64,000 nucleotides of DNA from Psychrosphaera sp. F3M07. Lineage in GTDB: Bacteria; Pseudomonadota; Gammaproteobacteria; Enterobacterales; Alteromonadaceae. A program made the position numbers and the translations under genes. Position 1 is the first letter of the stretch, and every line of letters begins with the position of its first letter. A model generated the notes under the pieces. It did no database searches. It worked only from the letters and a program-made list of their open reading frames with translations, and was not told where the DNA came from. Positions 1 through 8,916 of this stretch are shown here, piece by piece. The stretch is from NCBI RefSeq assembly GCF_018860345.1, contig NZ_JAHKPJ010000020.1, positions 106,550 through 170,549 of the forward strand, in the 5' to 3' direction.

Positions 1-1010
1 ATATCAATGTCATAACGACTCGCTAAGCTCTGCACAGAACGTTCTTGCACATTAGTATGAGTTAATGAGTCTTCCATTTCATAGATTACACCTTCACGCA
101 GGGCGGCAGAGGCAAAAGACATTTGCTCAATATTAAACTCTTTGAAGATAGCAATTAATATGGCTAACCCCGCCGGAACTAATAATTTTCTGTCTTCGTT
201 TATATCACCAAAATCTAATGTGTTTACATCGGTCGCGGCAATCAAGGTCTCCATCAATTGTTCCAACTGAACTAAGGTGACTAACCCCTCAGTTGACCCT
301 TTGTTCAAAATGGTCACTATGCTTTCAATGGTGCCAGACGTGCCAATGCACTTATCCCAACCTAAGTTAAGATACTTTTGTTCAATTAAGGTCAATTGCT
401 GTTGAGCATATGCAATGGCCTTATCCATCATTTTACGTTTGATTTTGTCGTCTTTAAAAAATAACTGTTTGAAACTAACGCAACCAACATCAATGCTTCT
501 TAATAAAAGGGGATCAAACTGCTCACCAATGGCGAATTCTGTAGAACCTCCCCCAATATCAATGACTAAAGTTTTACCTACTAATGTCTCAGTATGCGCC
601 ACACCATTGTAAATCAGGCGCGCTTCTTCTTTGCCTGCGATTATCTCTATAGGATAGGGTAATATTTTTTTAGCGGCTTTAATAAAGTCCAAAGCATTTT
701 TGGCTTTTCTAAGTGTATAAGTAGCGACAATTCTGACAGTTTCAGGTTCAAAACCTGCCAAACTATGTTGGATCACTTCCAAGGCTTCAAGCCCGCGGTG
801 AATCGCATCTTGAGATAAATAGTTATCTTTGGATAAGCCGTCCGCTAAATGCACTTTGATTTTAGTTTTGTGTAAGATCTGTACTGAATTAGAAATTACT
901 CGTGCAACCACTAAATGAAAACTATTAGACCCCATGTCTAATACTGCAATTTTAGTAGAATCTGTGCCTTCAATGCTGTCTAGTGTTTTGGTGATTAAGC
1001 TGGCTTGCAA
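1..1010 (-). CDS. ppx: Exopolyphosphatase Ppx (partial, C-terminus outside window)
   Basis: Cytoplasmic exopolyphosphatase of the Ppx/GppA family, which removes terminal phosphates from polyphosphate. Reading leftward from 1010, the protein shows the family N-terminal motif VLDMGSNSFHLVVARV, the VHLADGL stretch, and the phosphate-binding DIGGGSTEF motif. About 336 residues of an expected 500 or so are inside the window and the frame stays open to base 1. No ATG lies in frame before the DMGSNS motif. The best start is TTG at 1010, preceded by AGAGGT about 10 bases upstream, giving LQASLITKTL as the N-terminus. It lies 170 bp downstream of olsF on the same strand and may be co-transcribed with it. 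Family assignment is firm; the start codon is inferred. Confidence 0.93.
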   Translation of the reverse strand, partial: MQASLITKTLDSIEGTDSTKIAVLDMGSNSFHLVVARVISNSVQILHKTKIKVHLADGLSKDNYLSQDAIHRGLEALEVIQHSLAGFEPETVRIVATYTLRKAKNALDFIKAAKKILPYPIEIIAGKEEARLIYNGVAHTETLVGKTLVIDIGGGSTEFAIGEQFDPLLLRSIDVGCVSFKQLFFKDDKIKRKMMDKAIAYAQQQLTLIEQKYLNLGWDKCIGTSGTIESIVTILNKGSTEGLVTLVQLEQLMETLIAATDVNTLDFGDINEDRKLLVPAGLAILIAIFKEFNIEQMSFASAALREGVIYEMEDSLTHTNVQERSVQSLASRYDID

Positions 1011-1180
1011 ATGTCTATGAACCTCTAAAAATATTAACCATATTGCCAATGATGTTGGCGGGTCTGTATTGGATCAACTGTTAAAACCAGCCGATCTTGC
1101 CACTTTGAATAACTTTATCATTGTATGCGATTGTCTGCCGCAACTTCTAGATTACTAAACCGTATTTTTGCATTTACCTG

Positions 1181-2893
1181 TTATTTATTCCCCTCTAAAT
1201 AACGTTGCCTTTTGTTCGCTTTAAATTTTGCTATCTCAGTTACAACAAAACCATCGATACAATCGCAGAAATCCGGATCTACGTTAAATGCACTAAACGC
1301 GGTACCACCCGGCTCACATAACTCAGAGTATTGTTTATATAATGTTGGGACCACTGCGTTATGTTTTTTAAGTTCGTCTTTTAACCGTTTAAACTCAGTT
1401 TCGTAATCATTGCCTGTAAATTGTATGCCATCATTTTCTGTCATTTCAAAAGGGCGATTGGCTGTGACTATATTATTTTTATCGCCAAAATACGTTTGAT
1501 AAAAACGAACTAAACAGGCCTTGGCATCTTGGTTTAAATCGTTACTCATAGTGACTGCACCTACTAAGTACTTAATCTCTGGATGTTTTCTTAAGTAAGC
1601 ACCAATACCTTGCCACAAATAATCTAGGCCACGTTTGCCCCAATAATCTGGTTGCACAAAGCTACGACCTAACTCTAAGCCATATTGTTGAACGTCAATA
1701 GTTAAGTTAGTTAAATCAAAAAGGGTTTCACTGTAAAGCTTGTTTGTATCTTTGTTTTGTCGCGCTTGCGCAATAGGAACCAAGCGATATGCCCCAACTA
1801 ATTCATACTGTTCGTTATCCCACAAAACGATATGGTCATAATAATTATCAAACTTATCTAAATCTCTTTTATGACCACTGCCTTCGCCTACTTTCCTAAA
1901 GGTAAATTCTCGTAACCGGCCGATTTCACGCATGATGGCAGAATCACTTTTATGCTGGTAACAATAGATGCGTTTACCGTCATTAGTTTGGCCTAACAGC
2001 TCACAGTTTTTCAATTCTTTGGTTAAGGTTTTTCTGTCTTCCGGATGTGCCACACTCTCAACTAATGGCTTAAATTCAGTTTGATATTTTTTCTTAGCAA
2101 GTGAGTAGACTTGCTTTTTAAATAACTGTTTTAAGTTTTTCCTATCAATCTTTAACTCGTTATAGGTTTTGTACTCAATAGCTTGCCCAATTCGAATCCG
2201 TATATCTTGATTGCGCTGTTTGAACATTTCGTCAATCAACCACAAGGTAGACAAAGGTTTGGCTAATAAAGATAACGCATAAAAAAACAGAGAGTTTTTA
2301 CCATCGATATGAATAGGAACGATTGGGGCTTTTGCTTGTTTGGCAAAGGTTAAAAAGCCATTACGCCACTTACCATCTTTGACGCCTTTAACCCCTAAAC
2401 GTGAAACTTCGCCTGCTGGGAATATCAGTAAAGCGCCACCTGAGGCTAAGTGTTGCTCAATGGCTTTCATGTTTGATTTCGCCGTATTACCCGCCATATT
2501 GTTTACCGGCAATAACAAAGGTCGTAATGGTTTTATTGACCACAAAAGATCATTAGCCACTATCTTTACGTCGGAGCGGATGTCGGTACACATCTTTAAT
2601 AAAGCAAGGCCATCTAAACTACCAATAGGATGATTGGCTATGGCAACAACAGCACCTGAATATGGCAGGTTAGCTTTTTCTCTATCGTTAATGAGGTAAT
2701 CAAATTCAAAATAATCTAATACTTTTTCGACAAAATCGATGCCATTTAAATTTGGATAAGCTTTACCAAATTCCGTCATTTCTGACTCATGGAACAGGTA
2801 TTTTAATAAACGTAATGCAGACGACTTTATTAATGGGTTACTTGAATCTATTTTAGGCAGCTGCTCTGCAACTATGCTTTCAACTGAAATCAC
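1181..2893 (-). CDS. olsF: Bifunctional ornithine-lipid synthase OlsF-like acyltransferase
   Basis: A 570-residue two-domain acyltransferase. The N-terminal half is a PlsC-like O-acyltransferase with NHPIGSLDG (His88, Asp94; spacing one longer than classical HX4D) and FPAGEVSR (158-165). The C-terminal half, from about residue 300, resembles the OlsB/hemolysin-type N-acyltransferase (GNAT-like) domain, with RLREFTFRKVGEGSG and ELGRSFVQPDYWGKRGLDYL. This order and length match OlsF, known from Serratia and Vibrio, which makes phosphorus-free ornithine lipids in the inner membrane. Start is GTG at 2893, preceded by GGTGA at good spacing. It sits between ppk and ppx on the same strand and has its own upstream region with Pho-box-like repeats. 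A lyso-lipid acyltransferase of other specificity is the alternative. Confidence 0.85.
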   Translation of the reverse strand: MISVESIVAEQLPKIDSSNPLIKSSALRLLKYLFHESEMTEFGKAYPNLNGIDFVEKVLDYFEFDYLINDREKANLPYSGAVVAIANHPIGSLDGLALLKMCTDIRSDVKIVANDLLWSIKPLRPLLLPVNNMAGNTAKSNMKAIEQHLASGGALLIFPAGEVSRLGVKGVKDGKWRNGFLTFAKQAKAPIVPIHIDGKNSLFFYALSLLAKPLSTLWLIDEMFKQRNQDIRIRIGQAIEYKTYNELKIDRKNLKQLFKKQVYSLAKKKYQTEFKPLVESVAHPEDRKTLTKELKNCELLGQTNDGKRIYCYQHKSDSAIMREIGRLREFTFRKVGEGSGHKRDLDKFDNYYDHIVLWDNEQYELVGAYRLVPIAQARQNKDTNKLYSETLFDLTNLTIDVQQYGLELGRSFVQPDYWGKRGLDYLWQGIGAYLRKHPEIKYLVGAVTMSNDLNQDAKACLVRFYQTYFGDKNNIVTANRPFEMTENDGIQFTGNDYETEFKRLKDELKKHNAVVPTLYKQYSELCEPGGTAFSAFNVDPDFCDCIDGFVVTEIAKFKANKRQRYLEGNK

Positions 2894-2942
2894 ACGTCAC
2901 CAAAGAGGTTTTATAAAAGTAATGTGAGCGTATTAGACTAAG

Positions 2943-2982
2943 GTGACAAAGATGTTACTAATTCATGTTCAATTTATGACAA
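2943..2982 (-). promoter_or_regulatory. Tandem Pho-box-like repeats upstream of olsF
   Basis: Read on the minus strand, four heptamers lie exactly 11 bp apart: TTGTCAT (2976-2982), TGAACAT (2965-2971), TAGTAAC (2954-2960) and TTGTCAC (2943-2949). They are separated by the tetramers AAAT, GAAT and ATCT. The first 18 bases match the E. coli PhoB consensus (CTGTCAT-N4-CTGTCAT with AAAT spacer) at 13 of 18 positions. The array ends about 50 bp before the olsF GTG. A -10 element is not clear: TAATAC lies 7 bp downstream of the last heptamer, shorter than the usual 10. PhoB binding is inferred. Confidence 0.55.
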
Positions 2983-3016
2983 CCTTATCCCTAATCTCTG
3001 CACGGATATCATTTAG

Positions 3017-5125
3017 TTAACCATCTTGTTTTTCTAAACCTTTAAGGTATTGATAAATTTCTAACTGTGAGCGAAGTTTTTTCTTGTTACCTCTTTTCAC
3101 ATAAACATTAGACTGGTGTTTATCTATCACCCGCGCTTTCATCGTATCTTTAAATTGTAATTCCAAGATGTGGATGATCCGTTGCGCCAATGTTGGGTTT
3201 AATATTGGCGTACCAATTTCAATTCTGTCTTGCATATTACGACGCATCCAATCAGCTGAAGAAATATACACTTTGGGTTGTCCATCATTATTGAAAACCA
3301 TCACTCTACTATGCTCTAAAAAACGGTCAACAATACTGATGATGTGAATATTTTCACTCAGGTTTTTAATTTTTGGCACTAACGAGCACATTCCCCGCAC
3401 TATACCTCTAATTTTTACTCCGGCTTGGCTAGCTTGATACAGTTTGTCTATGATGTCGCTGTCTATTAAATTATTGACTTTGAACGTAATCTCTCCAGAA
3501 CGGCCTTGTGCGGCTATGGCTATTTCATTATCCATTAACGCTAAAATACGTTCTTTGGAATTGATTGGAGAGACCATTAAATGTTTAAATTCATATTGAC
3601 GGTAAGGCAGCTGAATTAATTCAAAGACCTTAATCGCTTCTTTTGTGATGATGGGATCAGCTGTGTATAAACTTAAGTCGGTATAAATTTTAGCCGTGCT
3701 TTCGTTAAAGTTACCCGTCCCTATATGTGCATAATGGGTAAGGGTCGACTGTTCCTCTCGGCTGATCACACATAGTTTTGTGTGGATTTTAAAAGAGGAA
3801 TTACCAAAAATTACTTTTACACCCGCATTAGTCATGGTTTTTGCCCAAGCAATATTCGCTTGCTCGTCAAACCTTGCCCTTAACTCCATGATCACGGTCA
3901 CCATTTTACCGTTGTCAACAGCATCAATTAATGAACTGACTATGCGTGAGTTTTTAGCAATTCTATACATGGTGATCCTAATATGTTTCACATGAGGGTC
4001 AAAGGCTGCTTGGCGAACAAACTCGGTAAAATGCAAAAATCGATGATAAGGATAATGCAACAACACATCTTCCTGAGCTATTGCATCAAAGACGGTATTA
4101 TATGCCGTAAACTGTTTACTGCTGATGGCTGGGATGGGTTTATTTTCTAAACTTTTTCGGCCTATGTTTGGAAAGTTAATAAAGTCTTTAAAGTTTCGTA
4201 TATGACCACCAGCAACAAGATTGTCGTATGAAGCATGTTTCAAATGCTTTTTCATACTTTTAACCATGTCTTCAGGCATAGCGCCATCGTAGATAACTCT
4301 GACAGGTTCTGCGATTAATCGTTGTTTCATACTGTCTGACATTTTTTCCAGATAACTGTCGTCAATGCCTTCATCGAGAGAGTATTCGGAGTCGCGAGTC
4401 ATTTTAAATGAATAGGAATCAATGGAGTCAAATTCAACAAACCCTTTGAAGATATTTTCTAAAAACAACTGCAATACATCATCTAATAACAGTATTTGTT
4501 TGGTCTTCGTTTCTGAGGGTAATACGATAAAACGAGGCATTTTATCTGACGGTAATTCAATAGTGGCATATTGGGTGGGTTTATCTTGCCTATATAATCC
4601 GACATAAAAGTAAGTAGCCGAGTCAATCAAACGGCTAACCAAGTCTACTTTTTTGTCGATTAAAATAGGCGCGATATGACGTAAGACTTTGTTTTCAAAA
4701 AAATCTCGGAGCCAGTTTATCTGGGTTAAGGTTAATTCTTCTTTTTCCGTTAGATGTATTTTATTTTTGCGTAAAACATTAAATGCGCGTTTATAAATAG
4801 CATCAAACTTCACTGCCATTTGCGCGATTTTTTGGTTTATTTCCGCCATCACTTGTAAGGCTTGTTCTGCTTTATCGAGTTGGCCGTTATTTTTATAAAT
4901 AATGACTTTACGACGCACGCTGGCAACTCTAACCCGATAAAACTCATCCATATTACTCGAATATATTCCCAAAAAACGTATGCGCTCGATTATCGGGTTT
5001 TTAGCATCATCAGCTTCTTGCAATACTCTTTCGTTAAAAGACAACCAACTTAGTTCTTTGGAAAAATAGCTTAACTCTCTTTCAGGTTGAGGCGTTAATG
5101 ATGAGGCGTCGATAGATACAGTCAT
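3017..5125 (-). CDS. ppk: Polyphosphate kinase Ppk1
   Basis: Cytoplasmic or membrane-associated kinase that reversibly transfers the ATP gamma-phosphate to polyphosphate. At 702 residues it has the full Ppk1 architecture: N domain (YFSKELSWLSFNERVLQEA near residue 20), head domain, and two phospholipase-D-like catalytic domains. His448 in SFKIHTKLCV corresponds to the autophosphorylated His435 of E. coli, and His605 in FLEHSRVMVF corresponds to His592. ATG at 5125 gives the expected N-terminus but has no obvious Shine-Dalgarno sequence. In many gammaproteobacteria ppk is followed directly by ppx; here olsF lies between them. Confidence 0.97.
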   Translation of the reverse strand: MTVSIDASSLTPQPERELSYFSKELSWLSFNERVLQEADDAKNPIIERIRFLGIYSSNMDEFYRVRVASVRRKVIIYKNNGQLDKAEQALQVMAEINQKIAQMAVKFDAIYKRAFNVLRKNKIHLTEKEELTLTQINWLRDFFENKVLRHIAPILIDKKVDLVSRLIDSATYFYVGLYRQDKPTQYATIELPSDKMPRFIVLPSETKTKQILLLDDVLQLFLENIFKGFVEFDSIDSYSFKMTRDSEYSLDEGIDDSYLEKMSDSMKQRLIAEPVRVIYDGAMPEDMVKSMKKHLKHASYDNLVAGGHIRNFKDFINFPNIGRKSLENKPIPAISSKQFTAYNTVFDAIAQEDVLLHYPYHRFLHFTEFVRQAAFDPHVKHIRITMYRIAKNSRIVSSLIDAVDNGKMVTVIMELRARFDEQANIAWAKTMTNAGVKVIFGNSSFKIHTKLCVISREEQSTLTHYAHIGTGNFNESTAKIYTDLSLYTADPIITKEAIKVFELIQLPYRQYEFKHLMVSPINSKERILALMDNEIAIAAQGRSGEITFKVNNLIDSDIIDKLYQASQAGVKIRGIVRGMCSLVPKIKNLSENIHIISIVDRFLEHSRVMVFNNDGQPKVYISSADWMRRNMQDRIEIGTPILNPTLAQRIIHILELQFKDTMKARVIDKHQSNVYVKRGNKKKLRSQLEIYQYLKGLEKQDG

Positions 5126-5227
5126 GAAGTTTTAATATCGCTAGAAATACTTGCCATTGATTATATGTAACTAATATTTCAATTTTGTGAAACGACAAAA
5201 GTGAAAGAGTTAACTTATTTCAACTAT

Positions 5228-5261
5228 AAAAAAATCCGATATCATTACTGATATCGGATTT
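5228..5261 (-). terminator. Rho-independent terminator of the porin/PstS-like operon
   Basis: A perfect 12-bp inverted repeat (AAATCCGATATC at 5232-5243 and its complement at 5250-5261) with a 6-base loop. Reading leftward, the hairpin is followed by seven T residues, as expected for a terminator 44 bp past the PstS-like stop codon. The stem core resembles that of the terminator at 46466-46496. Confidence 0.88.
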
Positions 5262-5304
5262 CTATTTAACTAAAGCAAGCAATTAAGGTTATTCACCTAC
5301 TCAC

Positions 5305-5724
5305 TTAAAACTTAGCGATTACTTTTACGTCACCAGTTACAGATGCAGCATCTACATAACCGATTAGATTTGGGTTTGTCGATACTAAACTGATAACTTC
5401 TGCATCATTAGATACGGCTTTTGGCGGCGTACCCTTTCCAGTAAATACCAATTTTGACCAGTATGCTTTTAATTGGCTACCTGATTTTTTTAACACTTTA
5501 CTGTTAAATTCATCGGTTGCACTATTTGACTCTTCTTGGTTAATTGGTACCGCTTGATCTCCAGAGCTAAAGCTTTTTGATTTTCCTAAGAAAATTCGTG
5601 ATAAAGCAGAACTATCGATGTCTGACGCATTAGAAGGGTGAACCACAACGGCAATCTCAGCTTGTGCTGCAACAGATGCTAGACCAAGAATGGCTATGCA
5701 TAATTTGGTTTTTAATAGTTTCAT
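5305..5724 (-). CDS. Small PstS-like periplasmic phosphate-binding-fold protein
   Basis: A 139-residue exported protein with a signal peptide ending near residue 22 (VAAQA|EI). The mature part looks like a truncated type-2 periplasmic binding domain of the phosphate ABC transporter PstS group: VVVHPSNASDIDSSALSRIFLGKSKSF, a GDQAVPINQ stretch, an AYWSKLVFTGKGTPP stretch and a final IGYVDAASV. Full PstS proteins are over 300 residues, so this is the short single-domain form often annotated as phosphate ABC transporter substrate-binding protein. AAGGGG lies before the ATG. It starts 11 bp after the porin stop, so the two are one operon. No pst permease genes are nearby, so transport function is unproven. 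Confidence 0.8.
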   Translation of the reverse strand: MKLLKTKLCIAILGLASVAAQAEIAVVVHPSNASDIDSSALSRIFLGKSKSFSSGDQAVPINQEESNSATDEFNSKVLKKSGSQLKAYWSKLVFTGKGTPPKAVSNDAEVISLVSTNPNLIGYVDAASVTGDVKVIAKF

Positions 5725-5735
5725 TTATTTACCCC

Positions 5736-6902
5736 TTAAAATACTAGATTCACGCCAACTGACAACAAGTTACTCTCACCAACGCCTTTCACATCGTACG
5801 ATGTATAATCAACTTTAAGCGCGGCTGCTGGGTGGAAGTTATAACGTACCCCAACAGTGAAGGCATCACGCTCTTCTTCTTGACTCGCTAATAGAGCTTG
5901 GTAAGTAGCTTGAGGATAAACAGTTAAGTCAGCTGAAAGTGGTAATGCAGCTGGAAGTTGACTGCTGTAATTATCATCATTTTTATCTTCTCTGTGCTCA
6001 GTAATTGCATACACAGTATAAGTATCAAAACGATAACCTACAGATACATAATATTGTTCTTGAGTTGCGACAATACTGTCTTCAACTTCTACCGTTGTAA
6101 ACTCAGCATCAACTAAAAAGTTATTATAATCAACGCTAAAACCTAAGCCAAAAAATGACCCATTGTCTTCACTAACCACTAAACTATCAGCAGCTTCAGG
6201 AAATACTGCGCCAACAAGAGAAATACCTTTATTTAATATTTGGTCCGGATCAGGGTTATTATCAAAACTGATAGAGGTTTCTGCCACCATATAAACAGCA
6301 CGAGCAGTTAGCCAGTCATAACTTACAGTCCAGTTCACACCCATCATGTTATTTAATTCAGCAGGATCTTCATTTGATAGTAAGTTAACACTACCGTCGT
6401 AACTACCGTAGATTGCTTGAATACTAGAATCCCAATCACCTAAAGTATGGTTGTTGACGATACTAACACCATCAAATGTTGAGAATACTAGGTTATATAC
6501 CGTTTGTGGTGGGCGAGCCCAATTATACGCATAACCCACATCTAAAAAGTCAGAATAGCGGTAAAATGGAATACGAAGTTTACCGGCATTAATTTGGGTG
6601 CTATCACTTATCTCATAAGATAAATATGCCCATTCAAACTCGGTAGAGTAATCATTTTCGCCACGAGACATGATTTGTGCCGTTGCAGATAGGCCTTCAC
6701 CAAGATCAGAGGATACTTGTAATGCAAAGAGGCTTTCAGGTTTAAAAGAAAGGTTGTCAGAATAACCAAAAAGAGAGGTGTCTTTATCAGTCATAACTCC
6801 CGCTACGATTGAAGCAAACCCATTGATTCTTGTTTCTGCCAACGCAGATGTTGAAGCTGCACCAAGGGCAACTATTATTGCGGCTGCGAGTGTCTTTTTC
6901 AT
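5736..6902 (-). CDS. Outer-membrane porin-like beta-barrel protein
   Basis: A 388-residue protein with a clear signal peptide (residues 1-23, cleavage after ALA) followed by alternating aromatic/polar beta-strand patterns. It ends in a terminal Phe (VGVNLVF), the usual outer-membrane assembly signal. The opening RINGFASIVAGV and closing ALKVDYTSYDVKG segments are typical of porins in Alteromonadales. Substrate cannot be read from the sequence. Pairing with the PstS-like gene 11 bp downstream suggests a phosphate or small-anion role, but that is guilt by association. It is divergent from nhaA; a TTGAT-type palindrome lies between them. Confidence 0.82.
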   Translation of the reverse strand: MKKTLAAAIIVALGAASTSALAETRINGFASIVAGVMTDKDTSLFGYSDNLSFKPESLFALQVSSDLGEGLSATAQIMSRGENDYSTEFEWAYLSYEISDSTQINAGKLRIPFYRYSDFLDVGYAYNWARPPQTVYNLVFSTFDGVSIVNNHTLGDWDSSIQAIYGSYDGSVNLLSNEDPAELNNMMGVNWTVSYDWLTARAVYMVAETSISFDNNPDPDQILNKGISLVGAVFPEAADSLVVSEDNGSFFGLGFSVDYNNFLVDAEFTTVEVEDSIVATQEQYYVSVGYRFDTYTVYAITEHREDKNDDNYSSQLPAALPLSADLTVYPQATYQALLASQEEERDAFTVGVRYNFHPAAALKVDYTSYDVKGVGESNLLSVGVNLVF

Positions 6903-7011
6903 TAATTACTACCCATTAATTAGTTTTATTAACATTTAATTTGAAAGTTGTTGTGTCACCTAATAAAGGTAAACCAATTGTACAAATTCTGCCAATATAT
7001 AGCTATTATTG

Positions 7012-7025
7012 TTGAGATATATCAA
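7012..7025. promoter_or_regulatory. FNR-box-like palindrome between porin and nhaA
   Basis: TTGAGATATATCAA matches the FNR/CRP-family consensus TTGAT-N4-ATCAA at 9 of 10 informative positions. It lies 110 bp from the porin start and 131 bp from nhaA. No -10 element sits at the textbook -41.5 distance on either side, although TACAAT at 6977-6982 (minus) is plausible. The sequence is AT-rich, so a chance match is possible. Confidence 0.35.
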
Positions 7026-7155
7026 TATTATAGGGGTAAATCGATGCAATTTGAGCGCAAACGCCCTTTTGGGATTAACCCATAATCGTTCATTAGTTCT
7101 ATATTGAGAGTTTCCTTGTTATCCTGCTGCCACTACTAACTGTGAAGGACATACA

Positions 7156-8340
7156 ATGTCTAAAAATTTCAAACAAATGATCCAGCATGATGCCGCGGGC
7201 GGCATTATACTTGTCTGCGCTGCGTTGCTCGCATTAATCTTTGCTAACTCGCCACTGGATGGGTTTTATAATGGCATGTTAAATCTGCCTGTGGCCGTTA
7301 AATTTGGATCATTCGAAATAGCTAAACCACTATTGTTATGGATTAATGATGGCTTAATGGCCATTTTCTTTTTTATGGTTGGTTTGGAAATAAAACGAGA
7401 GATTTTACAAGGCCACCTCAATTCAGTTGCCCAAATTACATTACCTGCAATTGCTGCGGTTGCGGGTATTGCTGTCCCTGCTCTAATTTATGTTTGGTTT
7501 AACCAAGACGATGCTGTAGCGGTAACAGGCTGGGCAATTCCATCGGCTACTGATATTGCCTTTGCGCTAGGGGTATTCAGCCTATTTGGCCGTTCGTTAC
7601 CAATTACGTTAAAACTGTTTCTACTGTCTGTGGCTATTTTTGATGATATTGGCGCCATCGTCATTATTGCCTTGTTCTACTCAGCAGACTTATCCACTAC
7701 TTCACTCGTTGTCGCAGCTGTTGGTTTGTTAGTTTTATTTGGCTTAAATCGTTACAAAATCCGTGCTCAAGGTGCCTATATTTTAGTTGGCATGATAGTT
7801 TGGGCTGCCGTACTTAAATCTGGTGTGCATGCAACATTAGCAGGCTTCGCGGTCGCTATGTTTATTCCAATTAATGTTAAAAATGAAGATGGTCACCCTA
7901 TGTTGCACCATATGGAACACAGCCTCCATAATTGGGTCGCCTTTTTTATATTGCCTGTCTTTGCTTTTGCCAATGCGGGTGTTCAATTGATTGGCACATC
8001 TGCCGACGACATTTTTAACCCAGTGGTGATGGGGATTGTGGCTGGTTTATTTATTGGTAAACAAGTGGGGATATTTGGCGCATGCTGGATAGCAGTAAAA
8101 GCGGGTGTAGCTAAGTTGCCAGAAGGGACCAATTGGACTCAGTTATACGGGGTTACCTTGTTATGTGGCATCGGCTTTACTATGAGTTTATTCATTGGCT
8201 CATTAGCCTTTGAACATCAAGGGTTTGAACATTTAAATAGTGTCAAAGTAGGGGTATTATCCGGTTCAATTTTATCGGCTATTGCTGGTGCATTCTTTAT
8301 ATCACGCAGCCGGAAAGCCGCTGAATCAGCAGTCAAATAA
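7156..8340 (+). CDS. nhaA: Na+/H+ antiporter NhaA (copy 1)
   Basis: Inner-membrane electrogenic antiporter exporting Na+ in exchange for protons. The 394-residue protein aligns with E. coli NhaA with almost identical numbering: Asp133 in SATDIAFAL, the ion-binding pair Asp163-Asp164 in IFDDIGAIV, and the pH-response residue His225 in KSGVHATLAG. About 12 membrane segments are visible. GAAGGAC precedes the ATG. It stands alone and ends at a strong terminator. A second full-length nhaA lies at 22473-23678, so the strain carries two, with only the other next to nhaR. Confidence 0.97.
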   Translation: MSKNFKQMIQHDAAGGIILVCAALLALIFANSPLDGFYNGMLNLPVAVKFGSFEIAKPLLLWINDGLMAIFFFMVGLEIKREILQGHLNSVAQITLPAIAAVAGIAVPALIYVWFNQDDAVAVTGWAIPSATDIAFALGVFSLFGRSLPITLKLFLLSVAIFDDIGAIVIIALFYSADLSTTSLVVAAVGLLVLFGLNRYKIRAQGAYILVGMIVWAAVLKSGVHATLAGFAVAMFIPINVKNEDGHPMLHHMEHSLHNWVAFFILPVFAFANAGVQLIGTSADDIFNPVVMGIVAGLFIGKQVGIFGACWIAVKAGVAKLPEGTNWTQLYGVTLLCGIGFTMSLFIGSLAFEHQGFEHLNSVKVGVLSGSILSAIAGAFFISRSRKAAESAVK

Positions 8341-8347
8341 CAATTTT

Positions 8348-8377
8348 AAGCGCAGCTATCATGCTGCGCTTATTTTT
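8348..8377 (+). terminator. Rho-independent terminator after nhaA copy 1
   Basis: Nine-base-pair GC-rich stem (AAGCGCAGC at 8348-8356, complement at 8363-8371) with a TATCAT loop, followed by ATTTTT. It starts 7 bp past the nhaA stop codon. Confidence 0.9.
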
Positions 8378-8418
8378 AACTCAGAATTAAACAACACTTA
8401 AGTAGTCAGGAATTGTTC

Positions 8419-8808
8419 ATGGATATTCAAACTTCTGTTCAGCAATATTTAAAAACTAAACCCGCTACTTTAGTTGATTTTCCTTTTGACAATGTAACGG
8501 AAGTTTACAAAGTAAAAGGTAAAATGTTTGCTTTGTTGGGTTCAGGTAAAGATCATCTTAAAGCCCCTGATAATTCAACGCCATATTTCTTAAACTTAAA
8601 ATGTGATCCAGACGAAGCCCTGATGTTACGTGACATATTCCCAGCCATTATTGCGGGTTATCATATGAACAAAAAACATTGGAACACGGTAATTTTAGAT
8701 GGTTCTATTCCGCAAGGAGAGATAGAACGCATGATAGATAATTCGTTTGATTTAGTAGTGAGTAAAATGACCAAGAAAGATCAAGCCTCTATTTTGCTAC
8801 ATTTATAA
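8419..8808 (+). CDS. MmcQ/YjbR family protein
   Basis: A 129-residue protein of the MmcQ/YjbR family, a small fold with a double-wing-like shape, proposed to bind nucleic acid but without an agreed function. Family marks are VYKVKGKMFALLG, a LNLKCDPDEALMLRD strand-helix, YHMNKKHWNTVILDGSIP, and a C-terminal ID.SFDLVV helix. ATG at 8419 is chosen over the in-frame TTG at 8413 because AGGAA ends only 6 bases before the ATG. It is likely a single-gene unit, separated from nhaA by a terminator. Confidence 0.85.
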   Translation: MDIQTSVQQYLKTKPATLVDFPFDNVTEVYKVKGKMFALLGSGKDHLKAPDNSTPYFLNLKCDPDEALMLRDIFPAIIAGYHMNKKHWNTVILDGSIPQGEIERMIDNSFDLVVSKMTKKDQASILLHL

Positions 8809-8916
8809 TTTTATGTCCTATTAATCGTGAGATTAAAAATGAAGCGAAAATTAAATAAGTGATATTTGATCATTGCTCTGTCAGAATATGGTATCAGGTT
8901 TATAAATTTAATATAT

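Noticed and set aside
5170-5215. TTTCAC direct repeats upstream of ppk as a Pho box
   Set aside because: Repeats are 14 bp apart, not 11, and match the consensus poorly.
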